DNA of 64,000 nucleotides from CAYFZO01 sp964347615 (lineage in GTDB: Bacteria; Pseudomonadota; Gammaproteobacteria; Poriferisulfidales; Oxydemutatoraceae), in the NCBI GenBank assembly GCA_964347615.1, contig CAYFZO010000008.1, positions 11,138 through 75,137 on the forward strand, read 5' to 3'. The notes under the pieces were generated by a model that did not search any database, was not told the DNA's origin, and was given only the letters and a program-made list of their open reading frames with translations. Every line of letters begins with the position of its first letter. Position 1 is the stretch's first letter. The translations under genes were made by a program, and so were the position numbers. Of this stretch, positions 1 to 8,925 are shown one piece after another.

Positions 1-60
1 GTCTTTTGTCTCATATGTCCTGAACCCATACATTTGAGCACTCCAATGGAGTATAATGCT
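1..60 (+). repeat. Partial right ends of the IS481-like element
   Basis: The first 32 bases match the right terminus of the IS481-like element at 18343-19515 (the stretch with TTTTGTCTCATATG). They are followed by a second scrap, TTTGAGCACTCCAATGGAGT, which matches the end of the transposase gene. The order terminus-then-gene-end means two partial copies abut, as they also do at 19423-19620. No coding potential remains. Confidence 0.6.
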
Positions 61-186
61 TTTCCTGACCAATTCTTGACGGGTCAAGACCCGCTCAAGG
101 TTTTTGCCAGCGACGGATTGTTCAACAACCTGAAAAAGGTGCTGGCGGTCGGTAATGTGCTAAAGGTGCAAAACTATGCTGAATAA
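61..186 (+). pseudogene. IS256-like transposase N-terminal fragment
   Basis: An open frame ending in TAA at 184-186 reads DPLKVFASDGLFNNLKKVLA. This resembles the N-terminal segment of IS256/Mutator-type transposases, in which a DPL-x-VF-x-x-DGL-x-x-x-LKK pattern precedes the rest of the protein. Only about 40 residues remain and no start codon is evident, so it is a dead fragment. The stop overlaps the start of the next open frame. The family assignment rests on a short pattern and is tentative. Confidence 0.35.
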
Positions 187-1926
187 CGAAGTTAAAATTT
201 ATCTTGAAAATTTAGACCGAGAGCAAAAAGCTCTCGCGTCTTGTCACGGTGAGTATGTTATTACCAACGAAATAAAAAACATTTTGAAAAAAGACATAAA
301 TTATGAACCGACCATTGAGGATATTGCCGAGCAAATGGCTTTTTATTTTTGGGATGCATACCCAAACGACTGGGGAACTTATTACGGCCCGCTGTCTAGT
401 CGGCCAAACCAACAAGGACAAAGGGTTGAATATCCAGACATTAAAGAAGTGAACGAGGAAATATTAAAGTATTGGGCGAAAAGATCTAAAGAGAGCAAGA
501 ATCCAATTTTGTCGTCAAGGTATGCCGATCTAGTTGTTGATTTTTCGCCAAAAGTCATAAATAAAGATGCCGATGTTGATTTGTTTCAGATAGTTATAGA
601 TTCAAACATTGCGATTTGCGAAAAATCGTTAGCCCATCCTTTGGATTGCGCGAAGAAAATTAAAAGAGCTTTAGTTCTAGCGATACAAATTAACAACCAA
701 GAAAAAATCGCCAAAATAAAAGAGACAATAATTAATCTTGAGGAAAAAACGGGCTCGCGAGGCTTTGCTTTCAAGTTGCTCATTTTGGATTTTGGCACAG
801 AAATTACGCTTGCGGAAACAAAAAAGACGGAATTGGTTAAAGCGTTGGAGGATAGATTAGAAAGAGTTAAAACAGATGTATGGTGGGTGGAAAAAGCCGT
901 TCTTCTGCTCGCCGAATATTACGCAAACGAGAAAGACGAAGATAATTTAATGCGTGTTTTAGGTGTTTTGGAAAAATCCCTCAAAACAAACGACTGCACA
1001 AACTCGGACGCACCATAGAAAGCTGACATATACGAGAAAATACACGAGATATATCAGAAATACAGAAAAAAAGTTTTCCAAAAGCAACAGACGCCAGCAA
1101 AAAGATTTTGCAAGAAATGGGGCAACTGGACTTGGATTGGAATACATCCCTCAAAGAAATTTCCATACCAACGGAAATTAAAAAAAAAGATATTGATGAT
1201 TTTTTGAAAGCAATTTTTGGCGATAAAGGGCAAAGTGAATTGGAGGTGATTATTGCTAGAATAGCAATCTGTTTTTTACCGAAAAAAGAAGTGGTAGAGA
1301 AGCGATTTGAAGATATTTCCGGAAAATACCCGATACAGTTTTTATTTCCGACGAAAATTATTTCCGATGACCGAATGCCGATAGCCAAACTTTCCACGCT
1401 TGAAGACCATTTGCAGCGTTACGTTTTGCAGTATATTCGATTCATCTCGCCCTTTTTTGCGCGGGCGAGCGATGAATTGAAAAAGCGAATTTCTAAACAA
1501 AATATTACGGAATATTTTAGAAATTCAATGCTTTTTAAAAATGAAAACAAGGAATATTTAGAGCGGGCAATTTCGGCATACTGGGATAATGATTATCTCG
1601 TTTCCTCCCACTTATTCATCCCGTTGATTGAAAGTGCAATCAGAGAATTGGTGAAAAATTGCGGCGGTACTGTTTTTAAGCCAAATAAGCTTGGTGGATA
1701 TGACCGTCTTACGCTTAGCAAATTATTGAAAGCTTTTTCAGAAGTGGACCAAAACATGGCTTTCTATTTCCGAGTGATTCTTACGGGACAATTTGGAAAG
1801 AACTTGAGGAACGATTTTGCACATGGTTTTGGCAAAGAGAAATTTTTTACAAGAGATGTGTCAGACCCACTTTTTCATGTTATGACATGCTTATCGCTTG
1901 TGAAACAGCAGGAAGAAAATAAATAG
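176..1926 (+). pseudogene. Frameshifted DUF4209-like protein gene
   Basis: Two open frames, 176-1018 (280 aa) and 1108-1926 (272 aa), look like the halves of one roughly 590-residue protein. The junction can be read through three frames: LEKSLKTN, then LHKLGRTIES, then IYEKIHEIYQKY, then ATDASKKILQEMG. This needs three small indels between about 985 and 1080, the last at a run of seven A. The C-terminal half has the pattern ESAIRELVKNCGG followed by RNDFAHG that I associate with DUF4209 proteins; function is unknown. Base composition is strongly AT-rich compared with the core genes, which suggests horizontal acquisition followed by decay. Sequencing error in the A run could account for one shift but not for all three. 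Confidence 0.6.
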
Positions 1927-2053
1927 CGGCGCATCAGCTAGCGCCGGCACAAATTCCGCCGGTGTCCAAAGCGAGGGGCGTGGCCCCGAACGAGGCGACT
2001 AATTCAATATGGTGGTGTTTTTTGGACGAAGTTCGAATTTTTTACACTCTCTC
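1927..2053. other. Intergenic, no gene seen
   Basis: This 127-bp convergent gap lies between the DUF4209-like pseudogene and vsr. It contains the self-complementary stretches GCATCAGCTAGCGCCGGC and CGCCGGTG, but no convincing terminator with a T tract and no reading frame of interest. Confidence 0.3.
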
Positions 2054-2545
2054 TCAAAGTTCTCTTAGGTATTTTCTTCTTTTCTCAGCGATTTTTAACA
2101 TTTGCCTTTTTTCCGGCAATGCATAATCCAATTTCTTCCCCAGCAGGAAGCGCGAGATCTTGCCGGCTACTTTGTGCGGATCCTTCATCAACTCGCATTC
2201 CCACACGACGTAAGGTCGCCAGCCCATCTTTTTTATATCTTTAATGTTTTGTCTGTCACGTTCCCTGTTTCTCAACAGCTTTTTCTTCCAGTGAGAGGCA
2301 TTGCTTGAAGGCAACGACGCGTTTTTGCAATTCTCGTGCATGTGCCAAAAGCAACCATGTATGAATATCGCCGCGCTATATTTTTTCAGGGTGATATCCG
2401 GGCTTCCGGGCAAGTGCCTTGAATTAATCCTGAATCTAAATCCCATTCGATGAAGCATACTCCTCATAAGCACTTCGGGTCTCGAATGCGTGGCTCTGAC
2501 CTCGCTCATGATTCTTGAGCGTTGTTCGGGGGTTATGCGGTCCAT
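2054..2545 (-). CDS. vsr: Very short patch repair endonuclease Vsr
   Basis: This 163-residue protein matches the usual length of Vsr, the strand-specific nickase that starts repair of T:G mismatches arising by deamination of 5-methylcytosine. Visible family features are the N-terminal MDRITPEQRSRIMSEV, the PGSPDI segment (normally PG-x-PDI, including the metal-binding aspartate), the IHGCFWHMHENC segment with zinc- and DNA-contacting residues, and NRERDRQNI followed by GWRPYVVWECEL. It is divergent from a C5-cytosine methyltransferase gene 150 bp away, the classic partnership. Both genes sit in an AT-richer block, which suggests that they arrived together. Confidence 0.93.
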   Translation of the reverse strand: MDRITPEQRSRIMSEVRATHSRPEVLMRSMLHRMGFRFRINSRHLPGSPDITLKKYSAAIFIHGCFWHMHENCKNASLPSSNASHWKKKLLRNRERDRQNIKDIKKMGWRPYVVWECELMKDPHKVAGKISRFLLGKKLDYALPEKRQMLKIAEKRRKYLREL

Positions 2546-2694
2546 GGCTGGTGTGGGTTCAAGGCTGGTGGGTGGCTCGAGTAAGCGGCAAGTATATAGT
2601 GGCGAGAGACTGCCTTTGAGGGCCTGAGGGTTGGATTGTCTCGGATCTGTAGGTAAAATGCGGAAATTCCCTCAACCCTTGCCCTTACGGAAAA

Positions 2695-4401
2695 ATGCGT
2701 AAAAGACTTCGTGTATTCGACTTGTTCTGCGGAGCGGGCGGGTTCTCTGAGGGGTTTCGTCAGGCGGGTTTTGAAATCGTAGGCGGGCTGGATAAATGGC
2801 CGCCTGCGGTGAAGACCTACAATCACAACTTCGGAGAGGGGATGGCCGAAGTGCAGGATATAGATGCCATCCCGCCCGACGAAATAGACCAGCGGATACC
2901 AGACACCGAAGTTCTTATCGGGGGGCCGCCCTGCGTACATTTTTCCAATTCTAACCGCTGCGGAAGGCACGATAGGCTGCCTGAGGGGGCGGCATTGATT
3001 AACGCTTTCCTGCGCATAGTTGCGGTCAAGAAGCATAAACATCGTTCCGTGCTGAAAGCTTGGTTTATGGAAAACGTGCCTAATGCAAATAAGGGATTGG
3101 AAGACTCTTATACGTTTGCCGACTTGAAATTGAGCGGATGGGCGAACAGGAATGGTCACAGATCCGAGGATGAAGCCATTAGCTTGCACGATAAAAAACA
3201 AAAGCTGAATGCTGCGGACTACGGAGTACCGCAAAACAGATTGCGCCTTGTCTTGGGCGAGCTCATTAAGCAGAGGAAAACGGCTTCTTTTCGCTTGGAA
3301 AAATCGGATACAGCAAAGACGGTCGGAGACATGCTGGACGACTTTCCAAAACCAAATGGCCGAAAGCAGCAGAGAGTGATTGATCCGAATTACCCGGACA
3401 TTGAGCGCTTTACTTCTGAGATCAGCGATCATTTCTATGACACGGGCATTCACGAAGTATTTTGGCACGAGGCACGTAGGCTGAAGCAAGAACACCCTTA
3501 CATGGGAAAGATGTCGTTTCCGGAAAATCGGTATAGGCCGAGCCGCACGGTGATGGCTACCCTTACTGCCGCATCTCGTGAAAGCTTGATTTATAAGTGC
3601 GAGGGAAGTCGGCAAGGCAATGGCCAATACAGGATGCCAACGGCACGAGAGAGAGCCGTACTGATGGGTTATCCGTTGCATTATCAATTTTCCGGTACGG
3701 AAGGAGTAAAGGTGAAGCAAATAGGCAACTCGATATGTCCTCCTCTGGCTTATGTCATAGCAAATGCCGTTCGAAAACATCTAGGGTTAAGGAAGTTACG
3801 GAAAAAACGCTTCGATGAAGAATTGCCGGACATACTTGATAACCTGAATCGCCGAGCAAAAAGGGATTTTAACGGAATGATGCCGCGTAAAAAGCCTGGG
3901 GTGAAATTCAGGGGACATCCGTTTAAGTTGCGCAATATGACGGTTGAGCTGACGAACTATTCCTTGGCTAATGGTGCGACAAAGGTACTTCAAGAGCCTA
4001 CCTGGGCGGTATTCGCAACATACGGCACCGGACGAGGTTTCCGTGTTGAGAAACTAAATGGTCACACTTTGCGTCGGTTGGACAAATGGATGCTCAACGA
4101 GAGGTTATTTCCTGTGAAGTGCACTTTTCGAGATGATGTGATTGCCTTGATTGACCAGATACCCTCTTCAAAAGAGTGGCAACAGATATACGAGAGAAAT
4201 GAATTTCGAGAATGCGGGCTGCACCCGCGTGTATTCATAGACGAGGTTAGGCGAATAGTCGATCGGGCCGTTAGCGGCTTGAATGGTGCGAGGCCTGAAG
4301 AGCCTGCAATATTTGCATTTAAGGATTCAGTCCCGATGGAACAAATATTGTCCACCTATTTACTACTGTCCGCAGTTAAGCAAACGAGGAGAAGAAAATG
4401 A
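2695..4401 (+). CDS. C5-cytosine DNA methyltransferase
   Basis: This 568-residue enzyme transfers a methyl group from S-adenosylmethionine to C5 of cytosine in DNA. Motif I is FDLFCGAGGFSEGF (about residues 8-21). Motif IV is GGPPCVHFS with catalytic Cys80. The ENV motif is at 126-128, the QNRLRL motif VIII near 180, and motif X is KQIGNSICPPLA near 343. About 200 residues follow motif X, a long C-terminal extension of unknown role. The start ATG follows an ACGGAAAA ribosome-binding stretch. The stop overlaps the next gene (ATGA), so methylase and ParB-like protein are translationally coupled. The target sequence cannot be read from the protein. Confidence 0.93.
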   Translation: MRKRLRVFDLFCGAGGFSEGFRQAGFEIVGGLDKWPPAVKTYNHNFGEGMAEVQDIDAIPPDEIDQRIPDTEVLIGGPPCVHFSNSNRCGRHDRLPEGAALINAFLRIVAVKKHKHRSVLKAWFMENVPNANKGLEDSYTFADLKLSGWANRNGHRSEDEAISLHDKKQKLNAADYGVPQNRLRLVLGELIKQRKTASFRLEKSDTAKTVGDMLDDFPKPNGRKQQRVIDPNYPDIERFTSEISDHFYDTGIHEVFWHEARRLKQEHPYMGKMSFPENRYRPSRTVMATLTAASRESLIYKCEGSRQGNGQYRMPTARERAVLMGYPLHYQFSGTEGVKVKQIGNSICPPLAYVIANAVRKHLGLRKLRKKRFDEELPDILDNLNRRAKRDFNGMMPRKKPGVKFRGHPFKLRNMTVELTNYSLANGATKVLQEPTWAVFATYGTGRGFRVEKLNGHTLRRLDKWMLNERLFPVKCTFRDDVIALIDQIPSSKEWQQIYERNEFRECGLHPRVFIDEVRRIVDRAVSGLNGARPEEPAIFAFKDSVPMEQILSTYLLLSAVKQTRRRK

Positions 4402-5732
4402 CTGCACCAGCTAAAAATGTGGGGGAATTGACTATGCAGGTTATGAGGAGCGAGGAAAGAGTAGAACGAATCAAAGGGATTAAAGGAAAGAATGGATCCA
4501 AGAGTTCAATGTATGTTTATTACAAGGGCCAGCGTGAATCTCTGCCTGTCTATCGAATCCCAATGGACGTGCTTATATACAACTCTCACAATGGAAGGAT
4601 TGCAAGTCAGGTCAAAACCAGAGAGAAAGAAAGCGGTGCTGCGGATACGCCCGAGAGCCAGGAAATGCAGGAGGCGGTACATCGGTATTTGTGGGAATCA
4701 TCGAAGCGTCGAAATAAGGCGACGAAGCAAAACCTTTTTGAGAGAGGGCAGTTAAAGCCGGGTATCGTTACCGCTGATGGAATCGTTGTAGATGGTAACC
4801 GCCGTTTGATGTTATTGCGAGAGCTTGATCAAGAGCATCCTAACGGAAAGTATAGCTATTTTGAGGCGTCTATCCTTGATGACAAGCTTAGTGATAACCC
4901 GAAAGAAATCATACGGCTGGAAACCATCTTTCAGATGGGAGAAGACGAAAAAGTGGGTTATGGGGCAATCGAAAAATATTTGAAGTGCGAGGAAATGAGG
5001 CATATAAGGTTTAGTGTAAAAGAAATAGCGAATGCGATGAATGAATCTGAGGCAGACATCAAAGAATATCTTGAGATTATGGAACTCATGAATGAATATT
5101 TGGAATACTGCGGGCATGAGGGGTACTACACCTTACTTGAAGGTACGGAGGGGATTTTTGTTGACTTAAGAGGTTATCTTGCCGGGTACCGCGGGAAGCA
5201 ATCCTCACGAGTCAATTGGAACTACGACACCGAAGCTGATGTCTCAGATCTACAGAAAGTGTATTTTGACTACATACGTGCGCAAGGTGCCGATGAAGAA
5301 AAAACATACCGCCATATTGGCCGAACAAGCAATAAGAAAAATAGCCTTTTCACCCGGGAGGAAATATGGAAAGAATTCTTAAAGGAACACTGCGCCGAAG
5401 CTGATAAGGCTGTTCAAGAGGTTGATAAATTGAAGCAAGAAGAAGGATGGTCTCACCAAGAATTTTATAAAGAGCAGAACAAAATTTACCAAGAGAATAC
5501 CAACAAAAGTTTTATAGGGCGTGTTAAGAAGTTCAAGAACAAGCTGGATGAGATTAATGAGGGAGATGCTCCAGTTATACTTCTTCGGCGATCAAAAGAC
5601 GCTTTGGACAAAGTCGATCCAGGCCAGGAAGGATTTTATGAAGAAGAGGCTAAACATCTGGTCAAAGAAATCAATAAAGCTTCTTGGAATTTGAAAAAGC
5701 AGCACGACAAGAAAGAAAAATCATCTCAATAG
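4398..5732 (+). CDS. ParB/Srx-fold domain protein
   Basis: This 444-residue protein has a ParB-like N-terminal domain. The segment YRIPMDVLIYNSHNGRI (about 51-67) matches the first conserved box, and GIVVDGNRRLMLLREL (about 129-144) matches the second, with the DGNRR signature. ParB/Srx-fold proteins include CTPases and nucleases and recur in restriction-like operons. The rest is highly charged and probably helical, with no domain I recognise. It overlaps the methylase stop by four bases and is followed 30 bp later by the SNF2 gene. A role in target recognition or as a cofactor of the helicase-nuclease is inference from context. Confidence 0.75.
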   Translation: MTAPAKNVGELTMQVMRSEERVERIKGIKGKNGSKSSMYVYYKGQRESLPVYRIPMDVLIYNSHNGRIASQVKTREKESGAADTPESQEMQEAVHRYLWESSKRRNKATKQNLFERGQLKPGIVTADGIVVDGNRRLMLLRELDQEHPNGKYSYFEASILDDKLSDNPKEIIRLETIFQMGEDEKVGYGAIEKYLKCEEMRHIRFSVKEIANAMNESEADIKEYLEIMELMNEYLEYCGHEGYYTLLEGTEGIFVDLRGYLAGYRGKQSSRVNWNYDTEADVSDLQKVYFDYIRAQGADEEKTYRHIGRTSNKKNSLFTREEIWKEFLKEHCAEADKAVQEVDKLKQEEGWSHQEFYKEQNKIYQENTNKSFIGRVKKFKNKLDEINEGDAPVILLRRSKDALDKVDPGQEGFYEEEAKHLVKEINKASWNLKKQHDKKEKSSQ

Positions 5733-5762
5733 ATGTTAGTCGTAGGCTTATGAGGATTTGCT

Positions 5763-7784
5763 ATGGCGTCAGCATGGATTGATGTATATCCTGATTCAGA
5801 AGAAAACGGCTGGTTCCTGATTGGAATGTTTTCTATGCCCCCCTATGTCTATAGGGCTCTGAAATTACGTTTGCGGGCGATTAACGGGGAAGAGCTGCAA
5901 GAGGCTGAAATAACCAGGCTGAGCGAGCGTTGCGGAAAATCAGAAGAGGAGGGACATGGGTTTAAGGTCCGTTATGAAGAAGATAACAAGTTAACCGTAC
6001 ACGAAAATCTGATGAAACTGCTGGAGCGTGAGTTAGATAAAGAAAAGATTCATCACACGGAAGCCGCCAATGATTTGTTTAGAGAGAGTGCTAAAGAGCA
6101 AGAGAGATATGAAGAGTGGACGCGAAATGCAAGACGCATCCGGGACAATTTAGATATAGACCCACCGGATTTAAAGGAGGCGGACAGTTTTTTCAAGCAC
6201 ATTTCTCGCAGATTTAAGAATCGCCAACCGTATCCTCGGCAAGGGGTGTCCGCATATCATTTAGCTTTTGCAGGCAGTGCCTGTAATTTTTCAGTGCCGG
6301 GCGCCGGGAAAACCACCATCGTTTATGCTGCTTTCAGCTTCTTGAGAGAAAAAAAAGAAATTGTGAACAGCCTTATGGTGGTGGGTCCTCCTTCCAGCTT
6401 TTTTCCGTGGGAGAATGAATATAAGGAATGTTTTGGCGAAGAAGCTCGCTCCAAAAGGCTCAGAGGTAGAGAGGAAGTGGAGAGTGCACTTAAACAAGGG
6501 GCATATTGTGACTTGTACCTGCTGAGCTATCAGTCCGCATGTCTCGGGGAAAATGCCATACGAAGATTTTTGAGGAGTCATGATAAACGGATTATGCTGG
6601 TTCTTGACGAGGCTCACCGCATCAAGAATCCTGAAGGCGCTTGGGCCAATGCACTTTTGAGACTAGCCCCTGAGGCGGGAGCTCGGGTGGTACTTACTGG
6701 AACACCGGCGCCGAATGGTTATGAAGATATATTGAGTTTGTACAATTTCATTTGGCCCAGGAGAAGATTGGTAACTTTTTCTCACGGTTATTTGAGAAAC
6801 ATCACCTTGGCTGAAAGAGATGGTTCGATGACGCCTTCTATTCGCAAGGATAAAGAACAGCTTATTGAGCAGATAGCCCCCTATTTCATCAGGATCAAGA
6901 AAAGCCATTTGGATTTGCCTGATCCAAAGGAATCCGTAATCAGGGTGGAAATGGATGAGAGTCAAGATGCTGTTAGACGATATATTGAGTTGGAAGCACA
7001 GCGTGGTGCCGGCGGAGATAATCCTTTGCTTCGGGCTAAAGCCATAAGACTGTTGCAGTGTTCTTCTTACCTCCCGTTATTGGATAAACCGATAGAAGAA
7101 GCTTCGTATGGTACCGACAGCTTTCCGGAGGATATAAAAGCCATGGTTGGGGAATACCGGAAAGACCTTACACCTAAATTCAGTCGATTGCTTGAGTTGT
7201 TGCGGTCAGAAGTATTAGTGCACCAAGGAGCCGATGGCAGGGCAATCGTCTGGTGTGTATTTAATTTAACCATAGATGCTCTCAAAGATTACCTTGAAAG
7301 AAATGACGTCGCTGCCGAAGTCATTTACGGACAAACGCCAACGGGAGAGATGAGGGATGAAGAGCCGGAAGAAGATGAAAGCGATGAACTCCAGACCAGA
7401 GAGAAAATCATTCGAGCCATGCACCAGGAGGCAGGGCCGAAAGTTCTCATAGCCAATATCAAGGCATTAGGCGAATCTGTTTCGTTGCATAAAGCTTGCC
7501 ATCATGCGTTCTTTCTGGAAAGGGACTACAACGCTGGATTATTCATGCAGGCTAAAGATCGTATTCATCGTGTTGGGTTAAAGCCTGCTGATAAAGTGCG
7601 TTATTACTATATGGTATCTACGGATTCCATAGACGAAATGGTGCATACAAAATTGTGTGACAAGGTTAAGCGAATGCATGAGCTTATTGAGAGTGAGGAA
7701 ATTCCCTTGCTGAACCTTGATGTTGATGCAGACAGCGACACTGGTTTGGTGAAGATTTTGCGGGAGTATCTCAAACAAGGTTAA
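5763..7784 (+). CDS. SNF2-family DNA helicase/translocase
   Basis: This 673-residue superfamily 2 ATPase is of the SNF2 type. The Walker A sequence is FSVPGAGKTTIVYAAFSFL (about residues 175-193). Walker B is VLDEAHRIKNP (about 280). Motif III is VLTGTPAPNG. In the C-terminal helicase lobe, motif V/VI is represented by QAKDRIHRVGLKPADKVRYY (about 596-615), ending in the DRIHR arginine finger region. Such enzymes translocate on double-stranded DNA and in defence operons usually drive a nuclease or remodel bound proteins. The N-terminal ~150 residues are not recognised. The stop TAA shares one base with the next ATG, so it is coupled to the DUF3883 gene. Confidence 0.9.
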   Translation: MASAWIDVYPDSEENGWFLIGMFSMPPYVYRALKLRLRAINGEELQEAEITRLSERCGKSEEEGHGFKVRYEEDNKLTVHENLMKLLERELDKEKIHHTEAANDLFRESAKEQERYEEWTRNARRIRDNLDIDPPDLKEADSFFKHISRRFKNRQPYPRQGVSAYHLAFAGSACNFSVPGAGKTTIVYAAFSFLREKKEIVNSLMVVGPPSSFFPWENEYKECFGEEARSKRLRGREEVESALKQGAYCDLYLLSYQSACLGENAIRRFLRSHDKRIMLVLDEAHRIKNPEGAWANALLRLAPEAGARVVLTGTPAPNGYEDILSLYNFIWPRRRLVTFSHGYLRNITLAERDGSMTPSIRKDKEQLIEQIAPYFIRIKKSHLDLPDPKESVIRVEMDESQDAVRRYIELEAQRGAGGDNPLLRAKAIRLLQCSSYLPLLDKPIEEASYGTDSFPEDIKAMVGEYRKDLTPKFSRLLELLRSEVLVHQGADGRAIVWCVFNLTIDALKDYLERNDVAAEVIYGQTPTGEMRDEEPEEDESDELQTREKIIRAMHQEAGPKVLIANIKALGESVSLHKACHHAFFLERDYNAGLFMQAKDRIHRVGLKPADKVRYYYMVSTDSIDEMVHTKLCDKVKRMHELIESEEIPLLNLDVDADSDTGLVKILREYLKQG

Positions 7785-8719
7785 TGGCCTCTTCGGGTGC
7801 CAGCCTTCTTCATATCTTGCGCCGTGCTGGAGATAGGCCACACGAAGAAGATGAGCTAAAACGGCTTTGTATCGATTCTTTGTATGGCGCTCACCGGCAT
7901 TACGAGGTACTCTTTCGAGCCTTATCGGCTGTAAAGCTGTTACTTATCGGAGAAAATGATGGCAAGGTCGTGACTTGTAAGCCATGGCCTGACCATGACG
8001 AAGATCTGATGGAATTAGTTGGGAAAAAGACCTTGAAAGATATAGTCAAGAGTCATATTGACGAACTTTTACCACACACCAAATTATCGAAAAATGGCAA
8101 TCCGAATATATTAGTTCGCTTGAATACATTGCCAAAATCCATGGATAACCATGCTTACCTTCTCATAGCTTGCGGTGGTTTGCGCCGTGAGGACGGGTAT
8201 TGGTTTGTTTTTTCGGATGTTTTAAGCGAACGGTTGAAACGTGGAATAACTTCTCTTGCCCGAAAAAATATTGCGAATCCTCCTACTTCTCAAGAAGATT
8301 TGGAACGGCGACTGGCTGAGCAAGCAGAACGAGGAAAAGAAGCAGAAGAGTTCGTACTGGCTTTTGAACGAGAAAGGTTGGTTTCTCATCCGTGGGTGGA
8401 TATGGTCGTTCGGCTATCTGAAGATAACGTGTCAGTCGGCTATGACATCTTGTCTTTTGAAGACTCGACCAGCACTCGACTCAACCGTTTTATAGAGGTT
8501 AAATCTTATTCTGGACAGAAGCGTTTCCACTGGAGTAATAACGAGACAAATACGGCTAAAAAATATCCTCGTGAATACTGCATCTATTTAGTGGAAATTG
8601 GAAGCATCCAAAAAAAGGGGTACGCACCAGAAATCATCCCAGACCCATATACTTGGATTTTCGATATGAAACGAGATTGGGAAGCCAAACCCGACGGTTG
8701 GATAGTAACCAAAAAATGA
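7784..8719 (+). CDS. DUF3883 nuclease-like protein
   Basis: This 311-residue protein ends in a DUF3883 domain, a PD-(D/E)xK-like fold found in restriction and other conflict operons. Visible are GYDIL with Asp221, FIEVKSYSG with Glu238 and Lys240 as the E-x-K pair, and the downstream pattern FHWSNNETNTAKKYPREYCI typical of the family. The first ~180 residues are unrecognised. It is the last gene of the coupled methylase-ParB-SNF2-DUF3883 operon and is the best candidate for the effector nuclease. Cleavage activity is inferred from the fold and residues only. Confidence 0.8.
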   Translation: MASSGASLLHILRRAGDRPHEEDELKRLCIDSLYGAHRHYEVLFRALSAVKLLLIGENDGKVVTCKPWPDHDEDLMELVGKKTLKDIVKSHIDELLPHTKLSKNGNPNILVRLNTLPKSMDNHAYLLIACGGLRREDGYWFVFSDVLSERLKRGITSLARKNIANPPTSQEDLERRLAEQAERGKEAEEFVLAFERERLVSHPWVDMVVRLSEDNVSVGYDILSFEDSTSTRLNRFIEVKSYSGQKRFHWSNNETNTAKKYPREYCIYLVEIGSIQKKGYAPEIIPDPYTWIFDMKRDWEAKPDGWIVTKK

Positions 8720-8735
8720 GATTGCGTTACATTCT

Positions 8736-8832
8736 CCACCGGTGCTGGCTTTGAGTTCCTTGATAGAGTATCTTGAACGTCTTGGAGCCAGCGCCTGATT
8801 TTGTCTCATGCCTGCGGGCCCCATACAACCCC
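8736..8832 (+). repeat. IS481-like right-end remnant
   Basis: The segment contains GGTGCTGGCTTTGAGTTCC, then GAGTATCTTGAACGTCTTGG, then TTTTGTCTCATGCC and CCCATACAACC. These align in order with the transposase 3' end and right terminus of the element at 18343-19515. It is a scrap between the DUF3883 operon and the KAP gene. It shows that the element once inserted there, or that the junction was made through it. Confidence 0.7.
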
Positions 8833-8925
8833 TATTATTTTGGTGTCTAGCCAGGTACGCGACTTTGCCAGCATCCTTGGGTTATATTGTGAGTCTAATA
8901 TTCCTGTAGATTTCGAGGTAGATAT

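Noticed and set aside
2533..3780. Long minus-strand open frame opposite the C5 methylase
   Set aside because: It lies antisense to a gene with all methylase motifs and has no recognisable domain.
2054..8719. Assignment of the defence operon to DISARM
   Set aside because: The DUF1998 protein and phospholipase-D-type nuclease of DISARM are missing, and a ParB-like gene and DUF3883 gene are present instead.
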